A model generated the notes under the pieces. That model did not search any database. It saw only the letters and a list, made by a program, of their open reading frames with translations, and had not been told where the DNA came from. Made by a program: the position numbers and the translations under genes. Below are positions 6,162 to 7,994 of a DNA stretch of 7,994 nt, in pieces; position 1 is the stretch's first letter, and each line of letters starts with the position of its first letter. Source of the DNA: Betaproteobacteria bacterium (GTDB lineage Bacteria; Pseudomonadota; Gammaproteobacteria; Burkholderiales; Thiobacillaceae); contig VGVU01000058.1 in the NCBI GenBank assembly GCA_016873905.1, positions 1 to 7,994 on the forward strand. Direction: 5' to 3'.

Positions 6162-6766
6162 CAGAGCGCCACCACGAGACGAGCAACCTGCGCCGCCACG
6201 GCCTCAACCCCCAGACTGCCATCAAGGACGCGAATACGCTGCGGGAAGCGGGCCGCCCGCGCCAGATAAGCAGCCCGGACACGCCCATGGAAGGCCATCT
6301 TCTCGCGCTCAAAACGGTCAGCCTCACCGCGGCCTTGCATGCGAGCCTGCGCCACGGCCTCGGGCAGATCAAACAGCAAGGTCAGATCCGGTTGCAGATC
6401 CCCATGCACCCAAGTCTCCAGTTGCTCCAGGCGTTCCAGGGCAATGCCGCGCCCACCGCCCTGATAGGCGAAGCTGGCATCGGTAAAACGATCCGAGATC
6501 ACGACCTCACCGCGTGCCAGAGCGGGTCGGATAACCTGCGCAAGGTGCTCACAGCGGGCGGCAAACATGACCAGCGCCTCGGTCTCGGGATGCATGGCCT
6601 CGCTCAGTACCAGGGCGCGCAGATGCTCCCCCAGCGGCGTGCCGCCCGGTTCACGGGTCATCACGACCGCCCGCCCCTGCGCCTTGAAATGGCTTTCGAG
6701 CCAGGCCAGATGCGTACTTTTTCCGGCGCCGTCGAGGCCTTCCAGGGTGATAAACAGACCCTTCAT
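6161..6766 (-). CDS. tmk: Thymidylate kinase
   Basis: Phosphorylates dTMP to dTDP with ATP, the step common to the de novo and salvage routes to dTTP; essential and cytoplasmic. The 201-residue product is of family length. It shows the P-loop GLDGAGKST (10-18), TREPGGTPLGE (37-47), the SDRF nucleotide-binding motif (91-94, where E. coli has DRY-type residues), FAYQGGGRG (99-107), and a LID with Arg142, Arg146 and Arg151 in RMQGRGEADRFE. Basic residues in the LID with none in the P-loop correspond to the E. coli-like type II enzyme. The ATG overlaps the mltG stop by four bases (ATGA) but is also preceded by a strong AGAGGAG ribosome site, so it can be initiated independently as well as by coupling. 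Confidence 0.97.
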   Translation of the reverse strand: MKGLFITLEGLDGAGKSTHLAWLESHFKAQGRAVVMTREPGGTPLGEHLRALVLSEAMHPETEALVMFAARCEHLAQVIRPALARGEVVISDRFTDASFAYQGGGRGIALERLEQLETWVHGDLQPDLTLLFDLPEAVAQARMQGRGEADRFEREKMAFHGRVRAAYLARAARFPQRIRVLDGSLGVEAVAAQVARLVVAL

Positions 6767-7773
6767 CGTGGGCTCCTCTGTTTCGATGCGGGGCGAATTT
6801 GATACTGCACGACGGCTCGGTTATGTTCGCTCAGCGTGGTGGAAAACTGGTGCGTCCCGTCGCCCCGAGCCACAAAATACAGCGCCTTGTCTGCCGCCGG
6901 ATGCAGCGCCGCCTCAATGGCCGCCGCGCCCGGCATCGCGATGGGCGTTGGCGGCAGGCCACGCCGGGTATAGGTATTGTACGGAGTGTCGGCCTTGAGA
7001 TCAGCCCGCCGCAGATTGCCGTCAAAGCGCTTACCCAAACCGTAAATGACGGTCGGATCGGTCTGTAGCGGCATCCCGATGCGCAGGCGATTAACGAACA
7101 CTGCCGCGATCCGGGCGCGTTCCTCCCCGGAACCCGTCTCCTTTTCGACGATGGAGGCCATGATCAAGGCCTCGTAGGGGGTGCGGTACGGCAGGTTGGG
7201 GGCGCGTTTCTCCCACGCCGCAGCCAGGCGGGTTTGCATGGCCTCAGCGGCCTGGCGCATGACTTCGAGATCCGAGGCACCGGCATCGACAAAATAGGTG
7301 TCCGGAAACAAAAGACCTTCCAGATGCGGGGTGGATGGCCCACCCAGGCGGCGCGCCAATTCCGCCTCAGACAGGGCCGCACTGTCGTGCACCAGATAAG
7401 TCTCGCGGCCAAGGCTGGCACGCACCTCGCGCAGATTCCAGCCCTCGATCAGGGTCAGTTTGGCACGCAAGCAATCGCCCTGCGCCATGCGGGTCAGCAA
7501 GGTGTAGGGGCTGCTGGGGTGTTCAACCCGGTAAATGCCGGGTTTGATGCGTGCTGCTGCGCCGCTCAAACGCCCATAGACAGCCATCAGCCACGGCTGT
7601 GCCAGGCCATGCTGCGCCGCCAGTTCGCGACTGACGCTGGAGAGCGACTGGCCCGGGCGCACGGTAAATTCATAGGGCAGAGCCCCACCCTCCGGCGGCT
7701 GCAGAAAAACCCATCCAGCCCAGCCCAGAAAACCTATCAACGCCCAGAGCGCGAGTCGTATCAAGCGGCCCAC
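6763..7773 (-). CDS. mltG: Endolytic murein transglycosylase (YceG/MltG)
   Basis: Inner-membrane lytic transglycosylase that cuts nascent glycan strands and is thought to set their length. The 336-residue product has one N-terminal transmembrane helix (about 6-24) followed by a periplasmic part. A LysM-like module lies near 34-100 (EFTVRPGQSLSSVSREL). The catalytic YceG domain contains LEGLLFPDTY (151-160), ASIVEKET (206-213) with the catalytic glutamate, LQTDPTVIYG (236-245), YNTYTRRGLPPTPI (265-278) and HPAADKALYFVA (291-302). The start is GTG at 7773, overlapping pabC by 13 bases and preceded by GGGAGG four bases upstream. An in-frame TTG at 7764, overlapping the pabC TGA as TTGA, is a possible alternative but sits further from the ribosome site. 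Both give the same membrane helix. Confidence 0.95.
   Translation of the reverse strand: MGRLIRLALWALIGFLGWAGWVFLQPPEGGALPYEFTVRPGQSLSSVSRELAAQHGLAQPWLMAVYGRLSGAAARIKPGIYRVEHPSSPYTLLTRMAQGDCLRAKLTLIEGWNLREVRASLGRETYLVHDSAALSEAELARRLGGPSTPHLEGLLFPDTYFVDAGASDLEVMRQAAEAMQTRLAAAWEKRAPNLPYRTPYEALIMASIVEKETGSGEERARIAAVFVNRLRIGMPLQTDPTVIYGLGKRFDGNLRRADLKADTPYNTYTRRGLPPTPIAMPGAAAIEAALHPAADKALYFVARGDGTHQFSTTLSEHNRAVVQYQIRPASKQRSPR
6773..6779 (-). promoter_or_regulatory. Ribosome binding site of tmk
   Basis: On the minus strand AGAGGAG ends about 6-7 bases before the tmk ATG (6766-6764), within the last codons of mltG. It is the best Shine-Dalgarno in the leftward operon and fixes the tmk start. Confidence 0.75.
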
Positions 7774-7994
7774 AAGGCCTCCCGCAAGCAGTCAAAGGCA
7801 GGATGCTGCGCCCACACGCGTCCATCCAGCGCGGACACCCAGCGCAGGCCGCGTACGCTGTTGCACAGCAAAACCGCCTCTGCGCTATCCAGATCAGAGC
7901 GGAGCAGATCAGCCACCGTCACGGCATACCCAAGGGACGGCGCTCGCGCCATGAGGCGCTCACGGGCCACACCCGCCACCCCACAGCGATCAAG
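7761..7994 (-). CDS. pabC: Aminodeoxychorismate lyase, C-terminal part
   Basis: PLP enzyme of folate synthesis that converts 4-amino-4-deoxychorismate to p-aminobenzoate and pyruvate. Only the last 77 codons are in the window; the open frame continues past the right edge without a start, so this is a window cut and not a truncation. Visible family features are LDRCGVAGVARERLM (the glycine-rich loop that contacts the PLP phosphate in fold-type IV enzymes), followed by a short acidic segment and AEAVLLCNSVRGLRWV, matching the conserved E-x-h-h-C-N segment. The gene ends LREALWAA with TGA at 7763-7761 and overlaps mltG. Branched-chain or D-amino acid aminotransferases share the fold, but the mltG-tmk-holB context and the CN-x-x-x-G motif favour PabC. 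Confidence 0.9.
   Translation of the reverse strand, partial: LDRCGVAGVARERLMARAPSLGYAVTVADLLRSDLDSAEAVLLCNSVRGLRWVSALDGRVWAQHPAFDCLREALWAA
7778..7783 (-). promoter_or_regulatory. Ribosome binding site of mltG
   Basis: On the minus strand GGGAGG lies inside pabC, four bases (CCTT) before the GTG at 7773. The spacing is short but favours this GTG over the TTG three codons later. Confidence 0.6.

Noticed and set aside
5528..6802. A 424-codon plus-strand frame across holB and tmk.
   Set aside because: Pro/Arg/Ala-rich low-complexity product, no ribosome site, and it is antisense to two clearly conserved genes.

Overview
The window is gene-dense, GC-rich chromosomal DNA (about 60% GC by eye) from a Gram-negative bacterium. 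LpxH-type lipid A synthesis, a Uup-type ABC-F protein and the block pabC-mltG-tmk-holB-ycfH (the E. coli order) point to a gammaproteobacterium. A beta- or acidithiobacillial relative cannot be excluded from sequence alone. There are ten protein genes, two of them cut by the window ends. I see no RNA gene, mobile element, CRISPR array or origin, and no gap between genes longer than about 31 bases.

Bases 1-2476 are read rightward: the 3' end of a gene that probably encodes a Cds6-like L,D-transpeptidase C-terminus, a complete exported L,D-transpeptidase (YkuD fold), cytoplasmic cyclophilin ppiB, and lpxH. The spacings of 10, 31 and 14 bases suggest one transcription unit. A strong terminator-like hairpin with a T-tract lies inside the start of lpxH (1785-1813). 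Three perfect 14-bp tandem repeats (2452-2493) run across the lpxH stop codon into the 24-bp gap before the next operon.

Bases 2501-7994 are read leftward, converging on lpxH. In transcription order they are pabC (C-terminal part only), mltG, tmk, holB, ycfH (TatD family) and uup. Every junction overlaps: 13 nt at pabC/mltG, ATGA at mltG/tmk, TGATG at tmk/holB, ATGA at holB/ycfH and TAATG at ycfH/uup. This implies one translationally coupled operon. Its products serve folate synthesis, termination of glycan strands in peptidoglycan, dTMP phosphorylation, the DNA polymerase III clamp loader, 3'-5' nuclease processing and ribosome rescue or quality control. pilZ, which sits between holB and the TatD gene in Pseudomonas, is absent.

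The content is mostly ordinary housekeeping, and I see no candidate for an undescribed multi-gene system. The points most worth a second look are the hairpin inside lpxH, the tandem repeat at the convergent junction, and the apparent tandem L,D-transpeptidase pair sharing a C-terminal motif, with the second copy shortened. All protein identifications rest on reading motifs by eye and on remembered family sequences.
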